A stretch of 17,580 nucleotides of DNA from Irineochytrium annulatum (taxonomy: Eukaryota; Chytridiomycota; Chytridiomycetes; Chytridiales; Chytridiaceae). Below the pieces are notes generated by a model. That model saw only the letters and a program-made list of their open reading frames with translations. It was not told the DNA's origin and did no database searches. Shown piece after piece: positions 8,736-17,457 of the stretch. The first letter of the stretch is position 1. Each line of letters begins with the position of its first letter. The translations under genes were made by a program, and so were the position numbers. The stretch covers positions 1 through 17,580 of the forward strand of contig JADGJL010000584.1 in the NCBI GenBank assembly GCA_027600665.1, read 5' to 3'.

Positions 8736-10650
8736 ATGTCCAGCGAGAATACCGGCCTGGTGGGGACCTCGACGAGCTACGGGACCATCGAAGGCCACAC
8801 CCGCCAAGATGAGAACAATGGCGAGGTCGAGGATCAGCACCTGCTGTCCATCATGGGTGGGAGCTCGAGCAAGAAGCGGTCTTGGATGCGAAATCTACTC
8901 AAGTTCATTGGACGTGAGTGGCCTTACCTTTCCGGAGCGAACCTGATTGACTTTATGCATGTAAATCAGCTGGATTTATGATTGGGGTATGTCTTGACCT
9001 TCCGCGTTTGCTACTCAGGTGCGTATCTTACCATGCTTTACATAGGTTGGGTACCTTGATCCCGGGAACTGGGCTACAGGTAGCGTAGCGCACACATCGC
9101 ATACGGGCGGTTGTCCTTATCTTGCTTAAGATCTCGCCGCGGGCAGCCAGTTTGGCTATTCGCTTCTGTTCATTATCTTTATCGCGAACGCCATGGCCAT
9201 TTTACTGCAATACCTCTGTATCAAGTTGGGTGTAATTACTGGGAACGACCTTGCTATGTCTTGCCGCCGTCATTTGCCGTGGAGTGTAAATGTTGCTTTT
9301 TATCTTCTTTGCGAGGTTGCGATCATTGGTAATGTCCACCTCTTTATTGCCTTGTTATGCTAACGTAAAGGCTTGCAGCTACGGATCTAGCCGAAGTTGT
9401 CGGAACGGCAATCGCTCTCGAGCTCCTGTTCGGCCTTCCATTGCCTTGGGGCGTGGCTTTGACCTCGCTGGACGTGCTCGTAATTCTGGCGGTTTGGGGT
9501 GCGAAGAACCTGAAGCTTTTTGAATTCGCAATTATGGGCCTCGTCGGCTCGGTCGCCGTCTGCTTCGCCTACCTCGTCTTCGTCAGCAACCCCGACTGGG
9601 AGGGAGTTTTCGAGGGTTTCATTCCCACGCCGCGCTTGTTCACCGAGAACGGCATGCTGTACCTGGCTATGGGAATTATCGGAGCTACGGTGAGCCGCGC
9701 TCCTTAATCTGTTAATTTATCTCTAATTCTCTTTTGTAAGATTATGCCGCACAATTTGTATGTCCACAGTTCCATCGTTCGTTACCGCTCGAGCAAGGAT
9801 GCGGAAACCCTTGGTGAAATTCGCGAGTTGTCCTCCGACGAGTCGACGGCGACGGCAACGGCGACTACGAACGCGGCGGACGAGTCGGTTGGTCCGGACG
9901 TTCAGCCTGCGCGGAGGAAAACCTTCATTCCTCAAATCCTGATGTTCACGAACATCGACTCGGTTTTGGCTCTAACTTGCGCGCTGCTTATCAACAGGTA
10001 TTGTTTTTAGTTTCTCGTTTTCCTCATTGCTTATGTTTTGGTATGCTGACACCTTCTTAGCGCTATTCTCATTGTTGCCGCGGCTTCGTTCTTTGGCGAC
10101 AACGAGGAGGTCGGCGAGTTGAAGGATGCGTACCTGCTCTTGTCGAGGCACCTTGGGCCGGCGGCTGGTGTTGCGTTTGCGGCGGCACTCCTTTTTGCCG
10201 GACAATCGTCAACCATCACTGGCACAATTGCCGGTCAGATTGTCATGGAGGGCTTCCTCGGGCATCGGTTTAAAATTTCCCCCTGGTTGCGAAGGCTGTC
10301 GACGCGATCGCTCGCTATCATCCCCGCTATGACTGTGGCCATCCTGTCGGGCGAACAAGGCATGAACCAACTGCTGGTGGCGAGCCAAGTCGTTTTGTCC
10401 GTGCAGCTCCCGTTTGCGGTGTGGCCTCTCGTGTGGTTCACCGGTTCTAGGGCCGTCATGACGGTGCATTTCAAGGAGGGCGTGGAGGAAGGTGAGGTTT
10501 CGGCGTTGTCTTCATGCCTTAACTCGCTCTTTTGTAGAAAAACGGTCGTACGCCAATGGCCGGATTCTCCACGCGATCGCTATCGGCGTCGCCGTAGTCA
10601 TTACAGCGTTCAACGTCGTGTTGATTTTGCAAATTTTGGGAATCGTCTGA
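8736..10650 (+). CDS. NRAMP-family divalent metal (Mn/Fe) transporter
   Basis: Eight exons (8736-8913, 8970-8986, 9046-9079, 9131-9328, 9379-9689, 9741-9997, 10061-10491, 10538-10650) encode 512 aa. A hydrophilic cytoplasmic N-terminus (about 60 aa) precedes [20 protein letters not shown]. The DPGN of helix 1 (70-73) and the MPHN of helix 6 (248-251) form the metal site of NRAMP; the methionine is typical of manganese/iron transport rather than the magnesium-type relatives. The conserved SSTITGTIAGQIVMEGF is present. About ten to eleven hydrophobic helices can be counted. A loop after helix 6 carries an Asp/Glu/Ser/Thr/Ala-rich insert (STATATATT). Protons drive the import of Mn2+ or Fe2+ at plasma or vacuolar membranes in this family. 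Introns are 46-63 bp. Exon 2 is a 17-nt microexon inside helix 1. Confidence 0.96.
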
Positions 10651-11002
10651 AATGCGCTTCATGCTTATATATTTACCGCACATACTTCTTGGCCCTTTTA
10701 TTTTGAATTTTCTTTATGATGATATATGAACGCAACCGTAAGAACCTCGTCACCAATAAAGAAGTCCGAGATCGCTTTGTCGTTCTTTCCATACCTCTAA
10801 ATGTTTCCTGGGCAGATCCGTGACTTCTTTCCTTTCAATTTTTTTTCTTGGATAAATGGTCACAACGAAGACAGTCCAAGGTTGCGTGAGTATGTGGTTG
10901 GCATGGTGGAAGGCGTAATTCGAGGCGTCAAGAATTCGGACCTCGACGTTCAGCCGAAACGAGCAATACGGCGCCACGTCCCGAGAGCACGCCTGAAGGG
11001 GG
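10651..11002. other. NRAMP 3' region and RAD18 upstream region
   Basis: These 352 bases lie between two genes of the same orientation. They contain AATAAA at 10755-10760, about 105 bases past the NRAMP stop. Frames of 65-131 codons on the minus strand run through here and into RAD18, but I read them as antisense shadows. The RAD18 promoter must lie in the right half; no specific site was recognised. Confidence 0.5.
10755..10760 (+). promoter_or_regulatory. Putative poly(A) signal AATAAA of the NRAMP gene
   Basis: The canonical hexamer occurs in the right orientation about 105 bases downstream of the NRAMP stop codon. Confidence 0.45.
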
Positions 11003-12326
11003 ATGGTTGACGACGTTACGGACTGGCATTCGAAGGCGCCTTTCTTCAGAGACTTTGAGGCGCTGATCCGTTGCCCGATATGCTCGGAGATGATCTCGGC
11101 GGCTGCCTGCCTTCCTTGCCGGCATGCGTTCTGTTCAGAGTGCATACGAAGACACTTCCAGACAAATGACGACTGTCCTGTATGCAGGGAAAACGTAAAG
11201 GGGAGGGAGACGGCAATGCGCTTCTGCGCACGTGAGTTTTGGCCGAATGCCTTACGTTATCAGCTGACGGATCCGCTTCAATCTACAGCGTTAGATGACA
11301 TTATCGGGCTGTTCAAACGGGAGCGGGAAAACCTTCTTGACGTGGTGCAGAGAGCCATTGACCCTGATGCAACCGGATCTCATGCACCCACCGCTCTCGA
11401 GGCTGGGCCTGTGCTGCACCCATCAGCAAAGCGGCCAGCGATGCCATTCGACATCCAATCTCTTCTTAGCGGCGACGCAGCAGATCCACTTCAGCCTCAC
11501 GCCAGCGGCACCTCTTCTGCCCCTCTTTCAAAGCGTCGGAGATTGCAGGTACCACCACCCAGTGACGTGGTGGATTTAACCAACGACGTCTACGGAGCAG
11601 GTTCGATTGGAAAAAGGCCAATCAAAGTAACAGTTTCTCGTTATCAGCCGATGCAGTGGTAACGTGTCCAATATGCAGCTGCCGCGTATTGAATCGAGAT
11701 ATGGATTCGCATGTGCAGCAGTCTTGTCAGGTTAAGGTAATTAAGGAGGGCTCGATTTCGAGGGCGGTTGGGGTCGAGTTGCGGGATACGGGAGCAAATA
11801 GACAGCCTACCACATTGGTGGAACGAGCGTAGGTATTAAGCTGTTATGGATGGTTCTTAACGCGCGTTGCAGACCAGCGCCGAAGCCGCCGCCAAAACCT
11901 TCGATTGCTTACGACCATATGAAGGACGCTCACATTCGAAAGCTCCTGCTCGTAGGTTTTGATCAGTGTCCTTCGGTCGTCGCTATCGCAAAATTCAATT
12001 AAGTTTGGCGGCAGGGTGAGCGACTTCGGACAGATGGCGACAAGGCGACGTTGAAGCGGCGGCACCGGGAGTGGACCTTACGGTACAATGCAAATCTGGA
12101 TCTGAACACGCCAAAACCTGAAGACGTGATACGCGCGGAGTTGATTCAATGGGAGAATCTGCAGGCAATATCGAAGGAAGCGTCACATCCGTTTCGGGGC
12201 GCCGACCATGAAAACAACGTGGAGGTTGACCGGGCTTTGGAGAGCCATGTCGCAAAGTATAACGGCCAATTTGAGCAAATGAAAGAGCAAATGCGATTGA
12301 GAAAGCAGAAGAAAACTGAAGAGTAG
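11003..12326 (+). CDS. rad18: Postreplication repair E3 ubiquitin ligase RAD18
   Basis: Four exons (11003-11600, 11648-11828, 11873-11951, 12015-12326) give about 389 aa. A C3HC4 RING occupies residues 24-61 (C24, C27, C39, H41, C44, C47, C58, C61). A low-complexity region with a basic patch (SKRRRL) is followed by DVVDLTND (188-195), which looks like a SUMO-interaction motif. Exon 2 supplies a UBZ4-type finger (C206, C209, H221, C226). Exons 3-4 form the SAP domain, IRKLLL joined to RTDGDKATLKRRHREW, then YNANLDLNTPKP as in RAD18. The order RING-UBZ4-SAP identifies the family. With Rad6 it monoubiquitinates PCNA at stalled forks and allows translesion synthesis. The first intron has two in-frame acceptors nine bases apart (11647 and 11656) and a weak donor (GTTCGA). 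The Rad6-binding region is expected in the C-terminal part. Confidence 0.93.
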
Positions 12327-12551
12327 CGTAATACACCTTCATACACTACGTAGTTTTATTACATCGCCCTTAAGCAACTTCAATTATGAAGAGCACGAAA
12401 GTGATGATCCGTAACGACAAATTTGTCGGCCAACAAATGTTGCATTTTAAAGGGATGACAAACTATCAACGTTAGAGCGCCAACTCATTGTAAAAAAACG
12501 AAAAAACAGCAAACGGAACGGGAACGGAACAATCAAGGTGACTAGGCTGAC

Positions 12552-13144
12552 ATGCGCCCCTCGTACGCGTGCGCGCCAGGGCTAGTCTCTTGCAGGGCGG
12601 CCAGTTGGGCTAGATGTCCTGACATTTAACACGAAGTAATGGTTTTGAGGACGATCGCGAACTGTGGACGAAATTCTCGTCTAAAAATTGGCCGAGTTTA
12701 AGAGTGCCGTCGGTCGAGGATCTCGTTCGATTTCTAAGGGCGGCCGTTTCAGCACAGACGGCCATAGAAAGAAATGTATTTAATACCACCACCCGAAAGC
12801 TCTGCCGAACCTGAACCGATCCGCCGAAGCCCAGTGACAATAACGAATCGACCATCGACGCGAGCTCCAAAAAGGATATTGGGCTTGCAGTGTCAACCGC
12901 AGAATCCTCAACACAGAAAGTCAGTACATAGATGCATGTCCTCCCAAAGTGAGCAGGGTGACGACGAGGCCCGAAGAAATCATTCGCTATTGTCTCCTGC
13001 CGTGTCATGGCGGATACTGGAGAGGTATCTCTACTTGAACAAATTTCCCGCATGCCATCACGACAAGAATCTCGTCGAACAATAACGCCACTCAGCTCGT
13101 TCGTAATCCAGCGCTATCGTCAAAGCTATGGTTTGTTACCATGA
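12552..13144 (+). CDS. Unrecognised spliced gene (tentative model)
   Basis: The product was not recognised. A four-exon plus-strand model (12552-12568, 12637-12775, 12830-12919, 12977-13144) keeps frame throughout and gives 137 aa, with introns of 68, 54 and 57 bp. The start MRPSYANGFEDDRELWTKF is followed by an amphipathic stretch (VEDLVRFLRAAVSAQTAIER), a polar Ser/Asp-rich middle and a basic C-terminus ending QRYRQSYGLLP. No membrane segment or zinc finger is seen. The composition looks protein-like and the exon size fits the neighbours, but the donors and acceptors are mediocre. A single 147-codon frame runs antisense to it (13053-12610, minus) and is the main competitor. Transcript data would decide. 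It lies 225 bp after RAD18 in the same orientation. Confidence 0.35.
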
Positions 13145-13605
13145 TCACGACGTGTCCGCAAAGCAAGCTTCCATTCGCGTCAGGCAACCTTGTGCGGCGA
13201 CGATACACCACATGCAGGGAAGCACGATCCGGTAAACGTGCAAAATGAAGGATTGCTACATAGCGCGACGCGACCGGTAGTCATGTTCTTGAAGCTTAAA
13301 AAACGCTAGCTCGACGGCCAGCCGAATCGGCATGCACGCATGGTGACGCATAGCAGCGAAGACGGCGGCACGGTCTGAACAAAGAAACCGCCATCTATCC
13401 TCCATTATGAGTCGACGCGTGACGAGCATACGAAAGCGTTCGAAGCAGAACAACATCACTTCCCGCCGACGCGCTGCTCACAAAGTAGGGATCTCCGGAA
13501 CTACGTTCTGCGGCATGCCGTGGCCGCTGCTTCTGGCGTTGGTTGGTGTTGATCTTTGTCATGAGTAGTGCGTGTCTTTAAATTCACCGAGCCAACTTGC
13601 CTGGC
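13145..13605. other. Upstream region of the MYND gene, mostly unexplained
   Basis: This stretch of 460 bases separates the tentative gene on the left from the MYND/MSS51-type gene. It contains a minus-strand frame of 67 codons (13459-13256) without recognisable features and the 53-codon plus-strand frame listed separately. The promoter of the MYND gene should lie at its right end. Confidence 0.4.
13407..13568 (+). CDS. Possible small ORF, basic with a short hydrophobic end
   Basis: An uninterrupted 53-codon frame starts MSRRVTSIRKRSKQNNITS, continues with a second basic cluster (SRRRAAHK) and ends in a hydrophobic run (MPWPLLLALVGVDLC) before the stop. It ends 37 bases before the start codon of the MYND gene, so it could be an upstream ORF in that gene's leader or a small membrane peptide. 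Start context is weak and no family was recognised. Chance is the leading alternative. Confidence 0.15.
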   Translation: MSRRVTSIRKRSKQNNITSRRRAAHKVGISGTTFCGMPWPLLLALVGVDLCHE

Positions 13606-15712
13606 ATGGACAACTCCACGGCCGCCAATGACACGGCCGAGGCCGTCAAGAATGTAACCCAGTCGGCCGCCGCCGCTGCAATCAACGAATTCAATATCGA
13701 CTTCGCCAGATTCCTCTCCGGGATCGCTGGGGAAGACCCGGTTGCGACCCTGATGGAGCTACCTCACATCGCCATTGGGGTATCGATCCCTTCACTGCGC
13801 TTTCATTGGAGACCGATCATTAACAGCTACCTTGCTAGGTCGTTGTGATGCCCATGCTCTTCCTGTACTTCGTCTACCTGCTTACCACGGGCTCCTCAAA
13901 GGCTGCGGATGTTAGCAGTGTACGTGCTCGCTGGTTGTCTTTCGGCCGATGGCTCCCTTTTTCCTTACGATGGTGTCATGTCATTAGGATGAACCGTTTG
14001 TGGATGATGCTGGGGATGCGAAGGAGAGGCAGGAGCTGGAGAGGGCCGCGGTTGCGCTGCCGCACACGAACGCCATCTGGCAGATCGGCGTCTCCGGCAA
14101 GGCCGTCTCCGTATCGGAGGAGATCAGTCTCCGCGCAATCGAGATCACGCGCTCGAAGAAGCTCCCGACTGCTGACGAAATCATCACGGCTTTCCTGAAA
14201 GCCATCGTAAAGCCTTCGGACAACGGCCAACCACACCGCCCGCACGTGGCCATGTTCCTCTCGACCCGGATGATCCCGCCGAAGACGGTCACGGACGTCG
14301 CGGCGAGGCTGAAGGAAGTGCTCGGCGTCCGGATTGACACACAGGAGGCGTTGGAACCGGAGCTGCCTGCGCTCATGGTGGCGAGGCAGGCGGAGCTTGC
14401 GAAGATGAAGACGTCGGCGCCACCCCCTACGAAGCCGGAGTTGCAACCAATGCCGAACCGGGCTTGTTTCGTTTGCAAGCAGGAAATTAAGGGGAAGCCG
14501 AGGCAGTGCAGTGCTTGCAAGGCGATTATCTATTGCTCGCCTGAGTGCGCTGTGAGTTTTCCTGGCGTTTTACGTGCTTCTTCATCGCTAATTTTCTTAA
14601 TTCGATTGTTAACAGCAAAAGGATTGGCCGCAACACAAAATCATGTGCTCAACGTACAAGAACAACATGATCCGGCTCGCCGACGAGAAGCTCCACGATC
14701 TCCCGTTCACCTTTTACAACTCGAAGAAGCAGCTCGAGAACTTCAATCAAGTCCCCTTTCTGGTCCAGAACGATGTCCACAACATCGGCGTGTACCGGCG
14801 CCTGTGCCCATGTTTCCAGCAACTTGCGTGGGGTGAGATTTCCGGGGAAATCGCGGCGCAGTCGGCCGACCTTCCCGACGCCGAGGCGAAGTTTAAACTC
14901 CTCGGCCTGCCCGCAGAAATGTTCCCGCTCGGCAAGGCGTTCGATAGCACCGTAAAGATTGATGAGATTACCACGTGGGAGGCGTGGTACAAGGCTGTGG
15001 GGCTTCCTCTGTCGTCACCCGTCGCCCTTGTTTTTGAGGTGCCGTTGACGATTTGGTACCTAATAAAGGAGTTTGCTCCGGTAAGGACGGAGAAAGGTAT
15101 GTATTTGTTGGTGGTTGCCGCTTTGGATGTGGCTAACTATGTCGGTTCGTAGGACGCCGCAAGCTGACCATTCACCTTCTCGGACCCGAGCGTGAGGCCG
15201 ACCTTATCCAAATCTACGAGGCGCTTCTCCCCCTCCTGCCGAACACCGATCTCATTCTCCACCTGATCGGCCCAAACCTGTCGAAGCGCCTCCGCCCGGA
15301 ACATACGTCCTACTCTTTCTCGAATGGGTCGTCCACCATTCACGTGACTTTAAACGGTGCCGAGTACGGCACCCCGCACCTTGACGGCTCGGCTTTTGGC
15401 TCCGACCCGAAGACGCGCGGCGCGGCGCCGCCGGACCTCGTCATCGCCATGAACGCTGCTGTATTTCAGTATCAGTCATGGCTACCCACGGTCAAGCTGC
15501 TCGTCGACAGGGGTCAGAGGACCGTCTTTACGGAGCCGATTGAGACCACCATCGAGATCTTGGCCAAGAACTTGATCCCAATCCAGGCGTCGCTGGCCAT
15601 CAAGACGCGCGTGAACCCATTCCGGCAGCCAGTGTTCCAGTGGAAGAGGGAGGTCAACTTGCCCGGTTGGTCGAACGGCTTCATTACGGGCCTTGGAAAC
15701 TTTTCTGAGTGA
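13606..15712 (+). CDS. Membrane-anchored MYND zinc-finger protein with MSS51-type C-terminal region
   Basis: Five exons (13606-13779, 13839-13919, 13988-14551, 14616-15096, 15153-15712) encode 619 aa; introns are 56-68 bp. The ATG at 13606 has G at -3 and +4. The N-terminus carries three N-glycosylation-like sites and a hydrophobic segment VVVMPMLFLYFVYLLTTG (59-76) that could anchor it in a membrane. A helical region of about 150 residues has no recognised domain. A MYND finger (245-284) has the order CFVC, CSAC, YCSPEC, then H and C, and is split by intron 3 inside its last part. The C-terminal half (KLTIHLLGPE, LILHLIGPNLSKRLRP, PDLVIAMNAAVFQYQSWLPT) matches the region shared by fungal MYND proteins and MSS51, a mitochondrial translational activator of COX1. 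The role here is not known. It is convergent with the Got1-like gene. Confidence 0.88.
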
Positions 15713-15955
15713 TGAGAATTGTCTTTTGTTGGTGAAACCCTAATCGTTGTTGTTGCGTCCAAGGTTGTAGAATGGGTTCGATGAGGACGTTAGTATAGGA
15801 AGAGAGTACCAATATATCATGCTCTTCATCGCTTTTAATCAGATCGCTCTTTCCATCGCTAGTTGCAACGTGATGAACGTCTTTGCGCGCACTATGGATA
15901 TCAAGAACTATGAAAGTATACTAACATAATGACGAATGAGGTGACCATACTGTTG

Positions 15956-15961
15956 TTTATT
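15956..15961 (-). promoter_or_regulatory. Putative poly(A) signal AATAAA of the Got1-like gene
   Basis: The hexamer reads on the minus strand only a few bases after the proposed stop at 15966-15964. It supports the end of that gene, although such close spacing is unusual and implies a very short 3' untranslated region. Confidence 0.4.
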
Positions 15962-15963
15962 GT

Positions 15964-16779
15964 TTAGTTAAATACATCAGCTATAATAATGCCCGCGACT
16001 CCAGCAAAAAGCTGAATTTCCCTACAGCTTGAAAAGCTTATCATAATCGCCAAGGCATATCAGGCCGAGGCTCTGGGCGGTACATTAGATACGAAAAAAA
16101 AGGCTCGCACTGGTCCACACACCTCCAAAATGAAGCCCGTGGCGGAGAAGTGGAACATCACCAAGCTAAATCCAAGAACAATCATGGTCGTCCCTCTGAG
16201 GCGATCAGGCCGGTAAATGAGCGACCAGGCCTGATACACACCTATTACCCCCGTACGTTAGCCTATGCGCATGAGGCACCGAGGCGCTTACCATACTTCA
16301 TCACGCACCCCGCCAATATCAAAAGCTGCCCAAACGCAATGAACGCGGCCTGAAAACCCGCCATGATTCCCAGGGCGTTCAAGATGACCCCAGCGGTGAC
16401 GATGTAGTTGGCCGTCCTCCGCGTGGACTCGGGCGACGACGGCATGGCCCGCAGGCTCGCTATCAGCTCGCTGCACTTGGTGGTGGCCACCTCCACCAGC
16501 AGGCCGCCGACGGAGAAGCGCTCCGGTTCTTCCAAAGGTGGCGCCGGCCTACTCGGTCCTGGTGGTGGAGTTCGTTAGGTCATCTTTTTCAAAAGAGAAG
16601 ATCTAGTACGTTGAGGGGGCTTGCGCTGCGGCGGGGCGCGGGCCGCAATCCGGGCCCACGTTCCGCTTCCTCCGGATCGTCTCCTCATGCAGGTTGCAGG
16701 CTGGCTTGAGCACGGCAGAGTTGCAACTCCGACTGTGGAGAATTTCTTGCAGTTCAACTGATGACGCGAAAGGTGGCAT
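15964..16779 (-). CDS. Got1/Sft2-like Golgi vesicle-transport membrane protein
   Basis: Proposed exons 16779-16610, 16551-16292, 16241-16121 and 16021-15964 give about 202 aa. The core has four hydrophobic segments in the Got1 arrangement: YIVTAGVILNALGIMAG, AAFIAFGQLLILAGCVMKYG, a basic loop (IYRPDRLRGT), TMIVLGFSLVMF, then GFILE and a last segment LFAGVAGIIIADVF. The R..RLRGT loop and the G.ILE..LF.G order correspond to the RHKLKGT and G.LLE..LFGG segments of Got1. Got1 helps ER-Golgi vesicle traffic. Unusual is a Pro/Ala-rich extension of about 100 residues before helix 1, where Got1 normally has about ten. The intron at 16291-16242 with its CTAAC branch is convincing. The last intron is uncertain: donors at 16122 or 16120 and acceptors at 16037 or 16022 compete. 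First-exon assignment is also tentative. Confidence 0.5.
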
Positions 16780-16882
16780 CAGAATTCAACGGCGCCACGA
16801 CAGTGCTCGTAGAATATTCTGCTCTCGTTGCGGACGTTTGTTACAACCCACCCTTGACTCCCCATAACCAGGGACGGACGAG
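16780..16882. promoter_or_regulatory. Possible bidirectional promoter, Got1-like gene / small gene
   Basis: About 100 bases separate the proposed divergent starts. It holds as a promoter only if both tentative first exons are right. No specific motif was recognised. Confidence 0.25.
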
Positions 16883-17120
16883 ATGGATGTCAAGGAGACA
16901 GACATCGTGCACATTAATGTCGACTCCGACCGGCAGAAGCTGCAGGCCCAAGAGGTGGTATGGCGGCCGGCTCTGGCGCGGGTTCGGGCTCAGGGAAGAG
17001 GGAGAAGCTGAGGACGGCGGGCGTGACGATGTCGAGGAACACCTCCATAAGTTCGCATCTGTCTGTGCCGAAGCCGTGAAAAATGTTCATACACGCTTTA
17101 TTAAGTCAAGACCGAGGTAA
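16883..17120 (+). CDS. Small unrecognised gene (tentative)
   Basis: Two exons (16883-16957 and 17001-17120) would encode 64 aa, beginning MDVKETDIVHINVDSDRQKL and ending with an acidic segment and KFASVCAEAVKNVHTRF. The 43-bp intron uses a good GTATGG donor; a second acceptor at 17011-17012 would also keep frame. Polarity and amino-acid mix look protein-like and helical, but no family was recognised. A minus-strand frame of 44 codons starting MEVFLDIVTPAVLSFSLFP overlaps it and is an alternative. It may also be longer, with exons I could not place. Confidence 0.3.
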
Positions 17121-17457
17121 CGATGGAACAAGTAAAGCGGACCGGCGGCAAGCGGAACTGTAATGCACGCCTAAGCAATCGAAGATCGTCACGCACACCA
17201 TCAACTAGTTGAGTCCATTCAGTAGTAAGAATACGTTTTCCCTCCTAATATTCCAGGAGAAACCGATGCTGCCAGTATTGAACCTTTCAGTCTACCCTTA
17301 ACACTTAACGTTAAACATACGGTGTTTTCGTCCAGTTCTCGCGATAGCATTCATGCGCATTTATACAATGAGTTCACAAGCGGGGTTACCTCGCAACGAT
17401 CTTTGCACCTCCACCTTTGCACCTCGACCAAGTAGAAGTTCTCGTCGAAGCGCTAGT
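17121..17457. other. Intergenic stretch without a recognised gene
   Basis: Apart from the short tandem repeat at 17401-17428 I see nothing here. No frame on either strand has recognisable features. Confidence 0.45.
17401..17428. repeat. Short tandem repeat, two 14-base units
   Basis: The unit CTTTGCACCTCCAC is followed at once by CTTTGCACCTCGAC, matching at 13 of 14 positions. No function is suggested; it may be a simple duplication. Confidence 0.7.

Noticed and set aside
11598..11608. Match to a tRNA B-box-like sequence (GGTTCGATTGG)
   Set aside because: It spans a RAD18 exon-intron border and no cloverleaf or A box can be built around it.
12610..13053. Minus-strand frame of 147 codons as the main gene of this interval
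   Set aside because: No recognisable features. The spliced plus-strand model fits the local gene style better. Kept as an alternative, not listed as a gene.
13976..14520. Minus-strand open frames of 156 and 178 codons
   Set aside because: They lie fully antisense to exon 3 of the MYND gene, which has a recognised zinc finger and consistent splicing. Long antisense frames are expected opposite GC-rich coding exons.
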